Positions 35,524 to 43,122 of a DNA stretch of 64,000 nucleotides are shown here, one piece after another. Under the pieces are notes generated by a model, which was not told the DNA's origin, ran no database searches, and was given only the letters and a program-made list of their open reading frames with translations. Numbering within the stretch: the stretch's first letter is position 1; every line of letters begins with the position of its first letter. The position numbers were made by a program, and so were the translations under genes. The stretch comes from FEN-1297 sp963710735. Its GTDB lineage: Bacteria; Bacteroidota; Ignavibacteria; Ignavibacteriales; Ignavibacteriaceae. The stretch covers positions 62,001-126,000 of the forward strand of contig CAVQBN010000021.1 in NCBI GenBank assembly GCA_963710735.1, in the 5' to 3' direction.

Positions 35524-36228
35524 CTATTCACTTTTTTTTTGAGCTATCCATCCGCCATGTATAAATGAATTATAAAAGCGATTGATATTTTCAAATCCGG
35601 CTTCCGTTAATAACATAATTAATTCTTGTTCATTTATAAGGCTTTGCTTGCCGGCCTGCTGAGAGATCTTATCTGCCACTTCGGGAGGAGTGCCTGAATA
35701 TTTCATAAAATTTTTCCAGCATGTTGTCATATTTCTAAATTCTTCTGTGCCAGGTTCACCGTATTGATCTATTATAACAAGCTTTGCGCCGGGTTTTAAT
35801 CTTTTTGCGATATTATTAAGCAGCGATATTTTATCTTTGGTTTCGTGGATAAATCGAAGTACAAATATCAAAGATGAAAAATCATATTTTTCTGTGTCGG
35901 GCAAACTTTCTATAAAACCGTGATGCAGCAAAATACGGTTGTTTAGATTGTATTCACCAACCTTTGCCTTGGACAATTTAATCATTTCTTCGGAGGGGTC
36001 GACACCTGTAATGCGCCAATTCGGCATAAGGGTTCCAAATGTCGTTAATTCATTTCCGCTTCCGCATCCTACTGCCAAAACATTAGCAGATTCTTGATGC
36101 TCCGCTTCTAAATGTGATAATACCATAATAAAAAGCTGATCGTACCCGAAAATTGCTTTACGTGCAAATTCTTCATAATTCGCAGCTTTTTTTGAATTGA
36201 AATTTACGCTTGTCATTTTTCCTTCCAT
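35524..36228 (-). CDS. Class I SAM-dependent methyltransferase
   Basis: The 234-residue protein has the SAM-binding motif ANVLAVGCGSGNELTTFG and then WRITGVDPSEEMIKLSKAKV. It continues with FSSLIFVLRFIHETKDKISLLNNIAKRLKPGAKLVIID. The substrate is unknown. Its ATG lies one base after the stop of the small membrane protein gene, so it belongs to the NO-associated operon. A role in quinone or heme maturation is possible but not shown. Confidence 0.85.
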   Translation of the reverse strand: MEGKMTSVNFNSKKAANYEEFARKAIFGYDQLFIMVLSHLEAEHQESANVLAVGCGSGNELTTFGTLMPNWRITGVDPSEEMIKLSKAKVGEYNLNNRILLHHGFIESLPDTEKYDFSSLIFVLRFIHETKDKISLLNNIAKRLKPGAKLVIIDQYGEPGTEEFRNMTTCWKNFMKYSGTPPEVADKISQQAGKQSLINEQELIMLLTEAGFENINRFYNSFIHGGWIAQKKSE

Positions 36229-36229
36229 C

Positions 36230-36685
36230 TTAAAATTTTTCTCCTTTAGCTTCGCGGTATTGACTGCCCACTGCTCTTATCCTTCCCCACATCGAGTAAA
36301 AGAAAAGAATGATGGCTAAAACCTGAAATGAGGAGAATATAAATATCCCGGCTTCTACAAATGTTATAAAAGTAAAAGCGCTTATTATCTGAAATACAAA
36401 TCGCAGGGCTGTTGATAATGTCATTGTCCAGTATGTAAAAAGGATAAGATCCGGATTATATTTTTTATCACTCTTCTCCGCTCGCGGGAAAAACCACAAT
36501 GCTACTCCCATTATCATCATCATCACAGAGCCGACTAAAATTATATGTGTATGTGCCGATACCATTTCCGGCAAAGCACCGGCGGATAATAAATGCTTGC
36601 TCATCGACATATAAATTCCGGTAAGTATTCCGGTAATTAAAAATATAATGCTAGTTTTTATAAAGTATCTTACTGTGGTAAACAT
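36230..36685 (-). CDS. Small heme-copper-oxidase-like membrane protein
   Basis: The 151-residue protein has about four membrane helices. The segment SAHTHIILVGSVMMMIMGVALWFFPRA (His45, His47) repeats the pattern 'H-I-x(4)-G-x(8)-G-x(5)-P' found in the larger membrane protein of the same operon and in subunit I of heme-copper oxidases. It may bind one heme b, but lacks the rest of a catalytic core. The function is unknown. The gene lies 13 bases after the MIP18-type gene. Confidence 0.75.
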   Translation of the reverse strand: MFTTVRYFIKTSIIFLITGILTGIYMSMSKHLLSAGALPEMVSAHTHIILVGSVMMMIMGVALWFFPRAEKSDKKYNPDLILFTYWTMTLSTALRFVFQIISAFTFITFVEAGIFIFSSFQVLAIILFFYSMWGRIRAVGSQYREAKGEKF

Positions 36686-36698
36686 TTTTACTTTCTTT

Positions 36699-37004
36699 CT
36701 ATAATCCTAATTCTCGTTTCGCATTTAAATTCATTAGATCGGGGGTCCACCTCGGTTCCCAAACAAGATTTACTCTTACTGCGGCTTCCGGTTCAAATTG
36801 TGTAACTACTTTTTCAACCCAGGCCGTAATGCTGTTATGCATCGGGCATCCGGGTGTAGTTAATGTCATTGTTACTGTAATTTCATTCCCCTTAATATCA
36901 ACCTCATAAACCAATCCCAGGTCAACAATATTTAATCCTATTTCAGGATCAATAACACCTTTAAGGACTTCTAATATTTCTTCTTTTGTCGCCATAATTG
37001 TCAT
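36699..37004 (-). CDS. MIP18-family (DUF59) iron-sulfur assembly protein
   Basis: The 101-residue protein shows the family order: EEILEVLKGVIDPEIGLNIVDLGLVYEV, MTLTTPGCPMHNSITAWVEK with the conserved Cys, and VNLVWEPRWTPDLMN. Related proteins (SufT, PaaD) help insert Fe-S clusters. In this operon it probably repairs or matures clusters damaged by NO. The start overlaps the stop of the upstream membrane protein by four bases; an internal ATG at 36995 is an alternative. Confidence 0.9.
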   Translation of the reverse strand: MTIMATKEEILEVLKGVIDPEIGLNIVDLGLVYEVDIKGNEITVTMTLTTPGCPMHNSITAWVEKVVTQFEPEAAVRVNLVWEPRWTPDLMNLNAKRELGL

Positions 37005-38266
37005 GCCTTTAATAATATATATGAAAAGTTAAAAAGGAAAATAAGGGAACCGATAAACATGAATATAAAAGAGATTAATAAACCTGCTGATATTTGAGCT
37101 GCAAAAGAAAATATTACACCGGCCAATGCCGTTACCATAAAATAATATCCGGTTGCAGCAATTTTTTCCCTAAACATATCTTTTAGCATTGGTACCTTCT
37201 CAATTCCAACCTTGCTGCTGTATTTATTGTACCAAACAAGAAACGGCATTACTTTATACATTTGTCCAACTATCAACATGGAGATATATCCGAAGATGAT
37301 TAAATAGCCGTATATAAGTGTTACATTCATTTCATTTGAAATATTAGTAAACGTAATAAATAAACCGAAGAGAGTAGTTATACCTAATAACATATAGGCA
37401 AATTTTGAAAACTTTATTGATACGTCGGCTTTTTTCCGCAATCGCTTTTTAAGTATAATATACATTTGAATAAGGAAGAAAAATATTCCCGCCGCGATTA
37501 ATCCGGCGCTTATGTAAAAATAAATTGTCAAATTCTGATAATGCATTACCGTAGAAATACCAAGTAGTCCAATGTTCAGCAGCCAAAAGGCTATCGTTCC
37601 GGATTTTATGGAATAATCGTGCGCTAATGTGAACATTGGAATAAGTTTGAAGGAAACACCCATTATAACCAGTGAAACCCAGCCTATAAAAGCAATATGT
37701 GCGTGAAGGTTTAAATATTGGAGATGGCTTATTTTAATAAAAGGGAATCCTAGATTTATACTAAGAAGCAATCCCGCTATTCCGGTTGTTATAAGATAAA
37801 ATATGGCTGCTGCGAGATAGTATCCGGTGATATTCCATTTTTTTACTTTCGTCATCGTTACGATGATGTTAAAAGCAAAAATTAAAATCGCAATATTTAG
37901 TATAATCGCCGAAGCAGTTAAATGTATTCCGGTATCAAAATTCCAGAAACCGGTAACCAGTCCGATTATACCGATTAGAAAAATCCAAAATTGAATTTCC
38001 GCTAGTTTTTCGCTGTACAGCTTTACTTCAAGAACTACCGGAACCAGTTGAAACATAGCGCCGAAGATTACCATAGTGATCCACCCCAAAGTTGCTATAT
38101 GTGTAAGCGCTAAAATTTTCGGTTGAAAATGAAACCCGTTCACCGCCGTATAATTAATAACCAGTAAAAAATTTAGAATTACGAAAGACGCTGCCGCGGC
38201 AATAAAATATTTTACTATTACCTTGAACGGCGGTGCATATGCTGATACTAGTGATTCTGTCTGCAT
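37001..38266 (-). CDS. NnrS/heme-copper-oxidase-like membrane protein
   Basis: The 421-residue protein has about 12 membrane helices. Three equivalent segments are visible: LTHIATLGWITMVIFGAMFQ (residues 54-73), LHAHIAFIGWVSLVIMGVSF (187-206) and YLIIFGYISMLIVGQMYKVM (321-340). The first two carry histidines (56; 188 and 190) where heme-copper oxidases and NnrS bind heme; the third has none. No copper site is evident, so it is unlikely to be an oxidase. NnrS-like proteins are linked to NO tolerance, which fits the operon. Confidence 0.8.
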   Translation of the reverse strand: MQTESLVSAYAPPFKVIVKYFIAAAASFVILNFLLVINYTAVNGFHFQPKILALTHIATLGWITMVIFGAMFQLVPVVLEVKLYSEKLAEIQFWIFLIGIIGLVTGFWNFDTGIHLTASAIILNIAILIFAFNIIVTMTKVKKWNITGYYLAAAIFYLITTGIAGLLLSINLGFPFIKISHLQYLNLHAHIAFIGWVSLVIMGVSFKLIPMFTLAHDYSIKSGTIAFWLLNIGLLGISTVMHYQNLTIYFYISAGLIAAGIFFFLIQMYIILKKRLRKKADVSIKFSKFAYMLLGITTLFGLFITFTNISNEMNVTLIYGYLIIFGYISMLIVGQMYKVMPFLVWYNKYSSKVGIEKVPMLKDMFREKIAATGYYFMVTALAGVIFSFAAQISAGLLISFIFMFIGSLIFLFNFSYILLKA

Positions 38267-38268
38267 AA

Positions 38269-39096
38269 TTATTCTATACCGGTATTTTTCATTATCACAA
38301 CTTTAAAATAATTCTCATTTATCTTATTGCTTATTGCCTTGTAGCCCCTTTCCTCTAATTTGGGGTAAAGCATTAAAGGTTCTCTATGATGATGAACTAC
38401 CAATACGGTTTTTTCGTCAACTCTTCCTAAAGTCTCTAATATTTTCACCATCGGCTCCGGCGGCATCAATTCTCTAACATCAAGTTCAATAATATTTTCA
38501 TATTCATGCGGGACTTTTATTTCGCTTACATTTTCGCTTGTTGTTTCAGCCTTTACATTTGCACCGGTATCTTTCATCAAAAAGTAAATATAAAATGCAT
38601 TTCCTTTTTTTAACATTTTATACTCAAATCCTTTTTTACCTAAAACCGAGTACAGCGGAACCGGCTCAAACGAATTAATTAATAAAAACACTTCATCGTT
38701 TTTAAGCGTTTTTACTTTTGCCATAATATCAAGAAAAGGGTCCTTACCTTCCTCAATGATCGGCCTTACATCAAGCGTTATTATTTTTTCAGTACTTATT
38801 CTTTCTAAAAAGTCATTACCCGTTTGCTCTATTTTAATTTCTTCATTAACCATAACTTCCTTATTAATTTGAGAAGGTACAATAATGTTCACCGCTTTGT
38901 TTAAATTGAAAAGTAGAGTGCTTAAATTAACCCCGGCTATAGCTGCGGCCTGCTCAACATTAACGCGCGATGACAATGCTTTCCTAAGAATTTTATTCTT
39001 CAGCTTGTTAAAGTGAGGACTAGTCTTTATAAGAATTTCTAAAGTATCAGGATACTCTTTCAGCATCTTCGATATTTTCATGTCTTTAGTTATCAT
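38269..39096 (-). CDS. Protein with DUF1858-like N-terminus and two DUF2249 domains
   Basis: The 275-residue protein starts MITKDMKISKMLKEYPDTLEIL and has VEQAAAIAGVNLSTLLFNLN, a DUF1858/ScdA-N-like helical domain (residues 1-70). Two DUF2249 domains follow: ITLDVRPIIEEGKDPFLDIMAKV with LLINSFEPVPLYSVLGKKGFEY, and IELDVRELMPPEPMVKILETL with LVVHHHREPLMLYPKLEERGY. DUF2249 proteins are commonly found with NO and nitrite genes. It has no membrane helix. It lies 19 bases after a single DUF2249 protein gene and 2 bases before the membrane protein. Confidence 0.88.
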   Translation of the reverse strand: MITKDMKISKMLKEYPDTLEILIKTSPHFNKLKNKILRKALSSRVNVEQAAAIAGVNLSTLLFNLNKAVNIIVPSQINKEVMVNEEIKIEQTGNDFLERISTEKIITLDVRPIIEEGKDPFLDIMAKVKTLKNDEVFLLINSFEPVPLYSVLGKKGFEYKMLKKGNAFYIYFLMKDTGANVKAETTSENVSEIKVPHEYENIIELDVRELMPPEPMVKILETLGRVDEKTVLVVHHHREPLMLYPKLEERGYKAISNKINENYFKVVIMKNTGIE

Positions 39097-39115
39097 TATT
39101 GTTCTTCAGTTTATC

Positions 39116-39355
39116 CTATGCCGTTTTAGTGATATTAACTTTCCAGACTTCAGGCCCTTTTTCCACATATTCCCATTCAAACTGTCCGTTTCGTTCCGCC
39201 TGGAATTGATAATATAACGGCATAGGATTATGGTCATTTATTAATCGAAATCCTGCGTTTAAATCCAGTTCGTCGAACGTTGCAAAAATAGTCGGATGTT
39301 TTTCTCTTGGTGCTACGGGACGTATATCTAGTTCTTTGGTTATTTCTGCGCTCAT
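39116..39355 (-). CDS. DUF2249-domain protein
   Basis: The 79-residue single-domain protein carries LDIRPVAPREKHPTIFATFDEL and then FRLINDHNPMPLYYQFQAE and EWEYVEKGPEVWKVNI. The 'NDHxPxPLYYQF' motif with its conserved His is the family signature. The domain may bind heme or act as a redox relay, but this is not established. It is part of the accessory operon. Confidence 0.9.
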   Translation of the reverse strand: MSAEITKELDIRPVAPREKHPTIFATFDELDLNAGFRLINDHNPMPLYYQFQAERNGQFEWEYVEKGPEVWKVNITKTA

Positions 39356-39409
39356 TTTATTTCCTTTCTTATTATTTATTTTGATATTAAAATCTTATTA
39401 CTCTTTGTA

Positions 39410-39802
39410 TTATGCTTGATCAGCTTCATACTTCAGCCCTGTTAATAATTCAAACATTTCATCTACAATTTCATCATCATAATCTTTGTGATATTCTTTT
39501 TTCATTCCATAGTCAGTTAATATGTAATGTTCATCGGGTTTTACGTTAATATTATTTAGGCAGCTTTTGGCGCATTGGAGAACACAGCCGTCAATGGCTA
39601 TTATTTTTCTGCCTGACTTTGCTTTATGTACAAGTGGTTTTACGTTTCCTCCTACTCCGGCAATACAAGACATTTCCGCTATTCCTTCTCTATCCATTTT
39701 TACTGCAACGTCATTTGCAAGCTGGGCAATATTGCTGCATCCTGAACAAGAATATACTAATGGAATTTGATCTAACGAGGGTATATTATCTTCAACACAC
39801 AT
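39410..39802 (-). CDS. DGC-domain putative zinc-binding protein
   Basis: The 130-residue protein has YSCSGCSNIAQLANDVAV near its start, then MSCIAGVGGNVKPL, IAIDGCVLQCAKSCLNNI (the 'DGC' motif) and a tail HYILTDYGMKKEYHKDY. The cysteine spacing defines the DGC family, assumed to bind zinc or an Fe-S cluster. These genes are common in anaerobic and denitrifying bacteria near NO regulators. It follows the cupin gene by 12 bases. Confidence 0.88.
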   Translation of the reverse strand: MCVEDNIPSLDQIPLVYSCSGCSNIAQLANDVAVKMDREGIAEMSCIAGVGGNVKPLVHKAKSGRKIIAIDGCVLQCAKSCLNNINVKPDEHYILTDYGMKKEYHKDYDDEIVDEMFELLTGLKYEADQA

Positions 39803-39814
39803 TTTATTTTTTCC

Positions 39815-40129
39815 TTACTTAATCATAGTTAAAAGCATTTTTGCTTTTTGTTTTGCTATAAGTGCATGAGGTATACTGGGCGGCATTATTATTATTTCGC
39901 CGGTCTTAACCGTATAAGGATTTCCCCCAACTGTAATCTCCATTTCTCCTTCTACCATATAAACGATGGCCTCATAAGGCGAGGTATGTTCGGTTAACGA
40001 TTCACCTTTATCGAAAGCAAACAAGGTGATATTCCCATTTTGCTTTTTAATAACTTGTTTGCTTACAACAGAACCATCCTGATAATTAATTTCATCCGTT
40101 AATAAGTCCTTTTTGATTAAATCTGACAT
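39815..40129 (-). CDS. Small cupin-domain protein
   Basis: The 104-residue protein has the two cupin motifs: FAFDKGESLTEHTSPYEAIVYMVEGEMEI and KTGEIIIMPPSIPHALIA. The metal-binding histidines are His48 of the first and the His of IPHAL. It is the first gene of the accessory operon, preceded by a TATAAT-like -10 sequence and an Fnr-type box. The substrate is unknown; a regulatory or detoxification role is possible. Confidence 0.88.
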   Translation of the reverse strand: MSDLIKKDLLTDEINYQDGSVVSKQVIKKQNGNITLFAFDKGESLTEHTSPYEAIVYMVEGEMEITVGGNPYTVKTGEIIIMPPSIPHALIAKQKAKMLLTMIK

Positions 40130-40152
40130 TTATCTCTCCGTTCATTACTTTT

Positions 40153-40176
40153 TTTGATATCTTTTTTCATATCAAA
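40153..40176. promoter_or_regulatory. Inverted repeat in the cupin operon leader
   Basis: TTTGATAT and ATATCAAA form a perfect 8-bp inverted repeat separated by 8 bases (CTTTTTTC). It lies between the predicted transcription start (about 40170) and the cupin ATG, so it could be an operator or a 5' hairpin. Confidence 0.45.
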
Positions 40177-40216
40177 ATTATAGAACGAAGTGATATTTTC
40201 CTTTGACTTAAGTCAG
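40177..40216 (-). promoter_or_regulatory. Promoter of the NO accessory operon with Fnr-type box
   Basis: On the minus strand, a TTGAC-N4-GTCAA-type box (40216-40203; plus-strand reading TTGACTTAAGTCAG, one mismatch in symmetry) lies upstream of a TATAAT at 40182-40177. The box centre is about 40 bases from the predicted start at about 40170, the Class II position for Crp/Fnr activators. The core TTGACTTAAGTCA is the same as in the norZ box. Confidence 0.8.
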
Positions 40217-40227
40217 TATTCTAGTTT

Positions 40228-40923
40228 TTATTCGGCAAGTTTCTTTAGACGTGTATAATTAGTAACTATGATGGTCTTTCCCCTAACTTTAATAATTTCT
40301 TCATCCTGCAGCTTCTTAAAAGTCCTTGAAAGTGTTTCGGTTATTGTACCAATGTAAGCCGCAATAGTTCTTTTAGGCACATTTAATCTTATGAATGGTT
40401 CTTCCAGTTTACCTGTTTTACTATTTTTAATTTCCTTTATTAAATAAGCTGCCAGCCTATTTATAACTTCCTTGGATGAAATATTCTCAATTTTATTCGT
40501 CATCTCTTTTAATCTTTTAGCAAATCCGCTGAACATTTTTAGACTTATTTCCGGGTCTTCTTTAATTAAATTTAAAAATTCTTCCTTTGGTATGAATATT
40601 AAAATACTTTCCTCTAATGTTTGGGCAGTTGCCGGGTAATTGCCTCCTTCAAATAATGGTACATCAGCAAAAATATTTACCGGTTTTATTATATGAAGTA
40701 CAGATTCTTTACCGTTTATACTATTTTTAAATACCTTTACCAATCCTTTTAACAGGATATAAAAACCTTTGTATACTTCATCATCATAAAACAAAAATTT
40801 ATTCTTCTTATATTTTAAAGTTTTGGATATTGCTGTAATTTTTCTCAGATGTTCGATATCCATTTCCGAAAACAAAGGAATTTTTCTTAAAGTATCTTTT
40901 TTATTTTCTGGTTCTAAAGCCAT
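40228..40923 (-). CDS. Crp/Fnr-family transcription regulator (Dnr/NnrR-like)
   Basis: The 231-residue protein has an N-terminal cyclic-nucleotide-like beta-barrel (FYILLKGLVKVFKNSINGKESVLHII, NIFADVPLFEGGNYPATAQTLEES). The C-terminal winged helix has VPKRTIAAYIGTITETLSRTFKKLQDEEII. The recognition helix ETLSR matches the Glu-x-x-Ser-Arg pattern that reads TTGA half-sites. There is no cysteine in the protein, so it cannot be an oxygen-sensing Fe-S Fnr; NO sensing by heme, as in Dnr, is a good possibility. It lies directly upstream of the operon carrying its presumed box. Confidence 0.9.
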   Translation of the reverse strand: MALEPENKKDTLRKIPLFSEMDIEHLRKITAISKTLKYKKNKFLFYDDEVYKGFYILLKGLVKVFKNSINGKESVLHIIKPVNIFADVPLFEGGNYPATAQTLEESILIFIPKEEFLNLIKEDPEISLKMFSGFAKRLKEMTNKIENISSKEVINRLAAYLIKEIKNSKTGKLEEPFIRLNVPKRTIAAYIGTITETLSRTFKKLQDEEIIKVRGKTIIVTNYTRLKKLAE

Positions 40924-41144
40924 ATTCTAACAATCAACAATAATTCGGTTTTATAACTTTATATATAAAATTAACATTTTTTTTGTAAGGATAATTATTT
41001 CATTAAAGTTATTTATTTAATTTATTACTTTAATTTTACATAACCTTCCTTAGTATAGCGTACATCAGATATTTATCCTTTGTTAATCCCCCTGGTTTCA
41101 TCGGGGGGATTTTTTTGTCGTGTAATTATTAAAAGAGGTTTCAA
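40924..41144. other. Gap with orphan terminator-like hairpin
   Basis: This gap carries the crp/fnr promoter. At 41085-41116 is a strong hairpin, AATCCCCC / GGGGGATT with a T-run on the plus strand, although no plus-strand gene precedes it. It may be left over from a lost gene. Confidence 0.6.
41085..41116 (+). terminator. Strong terminator-like hairpin without an upstream gene
   Basis: An 8-bp GC-rich stem (AATCCCCC / GGGGGATT) has an 11-base loop and seven T on the plus strand. Confidence 0.7.
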
Positions 41145-41317
41145 ATGTGCGGACGTTTCGAAACTAAACCATTACAACAACTCCAAACAAATTCATAAAG
41201 ACTATTCAACACAGGATGCCAGTTATTCTAAAAATAAAAGAAAGGTTAAATTATTTATTAGATGACACTGATACTAACCTAACAAGATGTGTCTCTACGT
41301 TGGTAAAATGGAACTAG
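41145..41317 (+). pseudogene. SRAP/YedK protein, second internally deleted remnant
   Basis: From ATG 41145 the frame reads MCGRFETKPLQQLQTNS and stops. After a frame change, from about 41213, the sequence reads RMPVILKIKERLNYLLDDTD, which matches the 'RMPVIL......WLD' C-terminal motif of the same family. The middle of the gene, including the conserved His region, is missing. The 36 bases from 41137 to 41172 are identical to those at 27268-27303. Confidence 0.72.
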
Positions 41318-41354
41318 AACCGGCTTCACTTTGATACTATTAATTTATTATCAA

Positions 41355-41840
41355 CTATTGTACAATTGTAAAATATATTGGATCAGCGCCATTAACATTC
41401 ACATTATACGGATGAGGAAAAGATACTTGCACACTATATGCTCCTGGTAAAAGCGTAACCATTTGTTTTTCACAAGGAGAACTTGGTCCGGTCCAATTTC
41501 CTTTAATTGATTTACCTGGTGCTAAAATTACTCCTCTGACAAAAATATTTGGTTCTGTGCATCCTAAAAAAGAATTTGATATAAATTTATTACCTTGCAA
41601 AATTTTAAAAGATACCATTGGAGGTGCAATATCATACTTTAATGTATCTTGTGTTGTGTTAGTCAATGAAAATGAAACATCAAAAGGTTCGCCTGTTTTA
41701 AATTCACTACTTACTTTTCCGCTTGTGTCTGTTAAAGTAAAATTTGCTTTCAGACCTGGTTTTATTGGAGATACAAGTTCACTGTTTTTGCATCCGCTGA
41801 TAAAGGCTAATATAAATATTACGATTAAGACATTTTTCAT
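41355..41840 (-). CDS. BsuPI-type inhibitor-domain lipoprotein
   Basis: The 161-residue protein has a lipoprotein signal (FISGCKNS). The mature part is a beta-sandwich: FKTGEPFDVSFSLTNTTQDTL, PPMVSFKILQG and LAPGKSIKGNW, ending LLPGAYSVQVSFPHPYNV. This is the pattern of the BsuPI proteinase-inhibitor-like domain, found in many exported proteins of unknown role. No partner gene is visible. Confidence 0.7.
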   Translation of the reverse strand: MKNVLIVIFILAFISGCKNSELVSPIKPGLKANFTLTDTSGKVSSEFKTGEPFDVSFSLTNTTQDTLKYDIAPPMVSFKILQGNKFISNSFLGCTEPNIFVRGVILAPGKSIKGNWTGPSSPCEKQMVTLLPGAYSVQVSFPHPYNVNVNGADPIYFTIVQ

Positions 41841-42142
41841 TTTATATCTTATTTAACCAAGTGTTAATTCTATATGCATTAATTTATTATTCAATTTTAT
41901 TATTTTCAATACAATTTATATCTCTAAGGTAGTCAAAAACGATTCATTCATTCGTTTTTCTTTTCTTCTTCATACCTCAAATAAAGACCCATCTTGTCGT
42001 TCCTCTCTTTTGATTAAGGGGTGACAAAGATGGGGTTTCCCTTATCTACCTTTTCCGCACCTTAAAATAATAGTCATTGCTGGTAAAAGGTTGAATGCAT
42101 ATTTTAATCCGCATCAAATAACATCATAATTAAAATAAAAAA

Positions 42143-42170
42143 GAGATGATACCTTTTTTAGGCATCATCT
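42143..42170. terminator. Hairpin downstream of the domain fragment
   Basis: Stem GAGATGAT/ATCATCTC, with a loop containing T6. It lies downstream of the minus-strand fragment at 42234-42377; on that strand it is followed by a T-rich tract. Confidence 0.6.
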
Positions 42171-42233
42171 CCTACCTCCCAAATATTCTGCAGCTTTAAT
42201 TTCCTCCGCGGAATTTAATATTTTATTTTAAGT

Positions 42234-42377
42234 CTATTTATGTTTTAGGATCACTGTCCCAATGTTTGTCGTATTTGAAGCCGTGGCAGTAACATTTGTA
42301 ATTTTTGTGTCTTCGTATGCAGTATCTTTAGGCGCTATATAAACTGAATAAGTATTTGGTGATAAATATGATAGCAT
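42234..42377 (-). pseudogene. C-terminal fragment of a carboxypeptidase-regulatory-like domain
   Basis: The 47-codon frame reads YSVYIAPKDTAYEDTKITNV and ends TNIGTVILKHK. The final 'x-G-T-V-x-L' strand and the spacing are typical of the end of a CarboxypepD_reg-like/Ig-type repeat protein. Nothing upstream continues the domain. It is followed by a hairpin at 42143-42170. I take it as the leftover end of a larger deleted gene. Confidence 0.5.
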
Positions 42378-42516
42378 GGCTTCAAGGCAAAATCGTAATT
42401 GAGGAATTCTAAAAAAACAGTTTAGTTTGAATCATAAAGCTTGGTTACCCGGAAGATAACACTAAAAAATAATTTCTAAAGACAACTGAAATATCCGCAC
42501 GTCTTAAAAAAAGCTA

Positions 42517-42768
42517 TTGACAGAATCTGGAATCCTATTGATGATCTTATTGGATATTTCTATGCCATTTATGAGCGGATTAGAATTTCTGGAAATAATT
42601 AAGCTTGATTCTGAATATTCTAAAATTCCCGTTTTAGTATTAACAGCTCATAATGATAGGGGTACTATACAAAAAATTCTTCAACTCGGTGTAAGCGATT
42701 ATATTTTAAAACCAATAGATCCTTCTAAAACTTTCGATAGAATTCAAAAGTTAATAGACAATCTGTAA
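42517..42768 (+). pseudogene. Response-regulator receiver domain, N-terminally truncated
   Basis: The 83-codon frame holds the second half of a receiver domain: LLDISMPFMSGLEFLEIIK (phosphorylation Asp), IPVLVLTAHNDRG (conserved Thr) and DYILKPIDP (conserved Lys). The first 45 or so residues, with the acidic pocket, are missing, and the frame is closed by a stop just upstream. It starts only at a weak TTG. It is unlikely to be a working regulator. Confidence 0.7.
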
Positions 42769-43122
42769 TAAAAGTTTTAGTTACTAGACGTACATACTAA
42801 TAATGTGCTGTAAATAAGATTATTCCTAGTACAATTAGCTTATTTAATTTGTTGAAGTTTAGTATGAAACACTTTTTAGCCGGCTAAGTATAAAAAATGA
42901 AATGCCCGAATTATTCCGCGCATTTAAAACCTCACTTAAAAACTACTTAAAAAATGATCTAAATTTTATTCCTCATAAAAAATTTCATCGATTAAATTTT
43001 TTTAAAATACATAGCGAATTATTTTTTTTATCAACTATTAGAATTGTAAATGTGCATGTTATCATATTACAAAATATTAACTTGTACTAATATGATATAT
43101 TGCTAATATTTGTAAAGCAAGT
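42769..43122. other. Non-coding gap upstream of the TonB receptor group
   Basis: About 350 bases, AT-rich. An open frame at 42902-43090 lacks family features. An 8-base AGCCGGCT palindrome at about 42880 is the only notable motif. The promoter of the 43123 gene must be near the right end. Confidence 0.5.

Larger units (their letters stand above)
41841..42516. other. Eroded region with fragments
   Basis: Apart from the fragment at 42234-42377 I see no gene. A hairpin at 42143-42170 has an 8-bp stem GAGATGAT/ATCATCTC. Around 41969-42035 two arms, CCCATCTTGTC and GACAAAGATGGG, can pair with bulges. The DNA looks like degraded gene remains. Confidence 0.5.

Noticed and set aside
42902..43090. 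62-codon open frame
   Set aside because: AT-driven, rich in Phe/Ile/Asn, with no recognisable motif or ribosome site.
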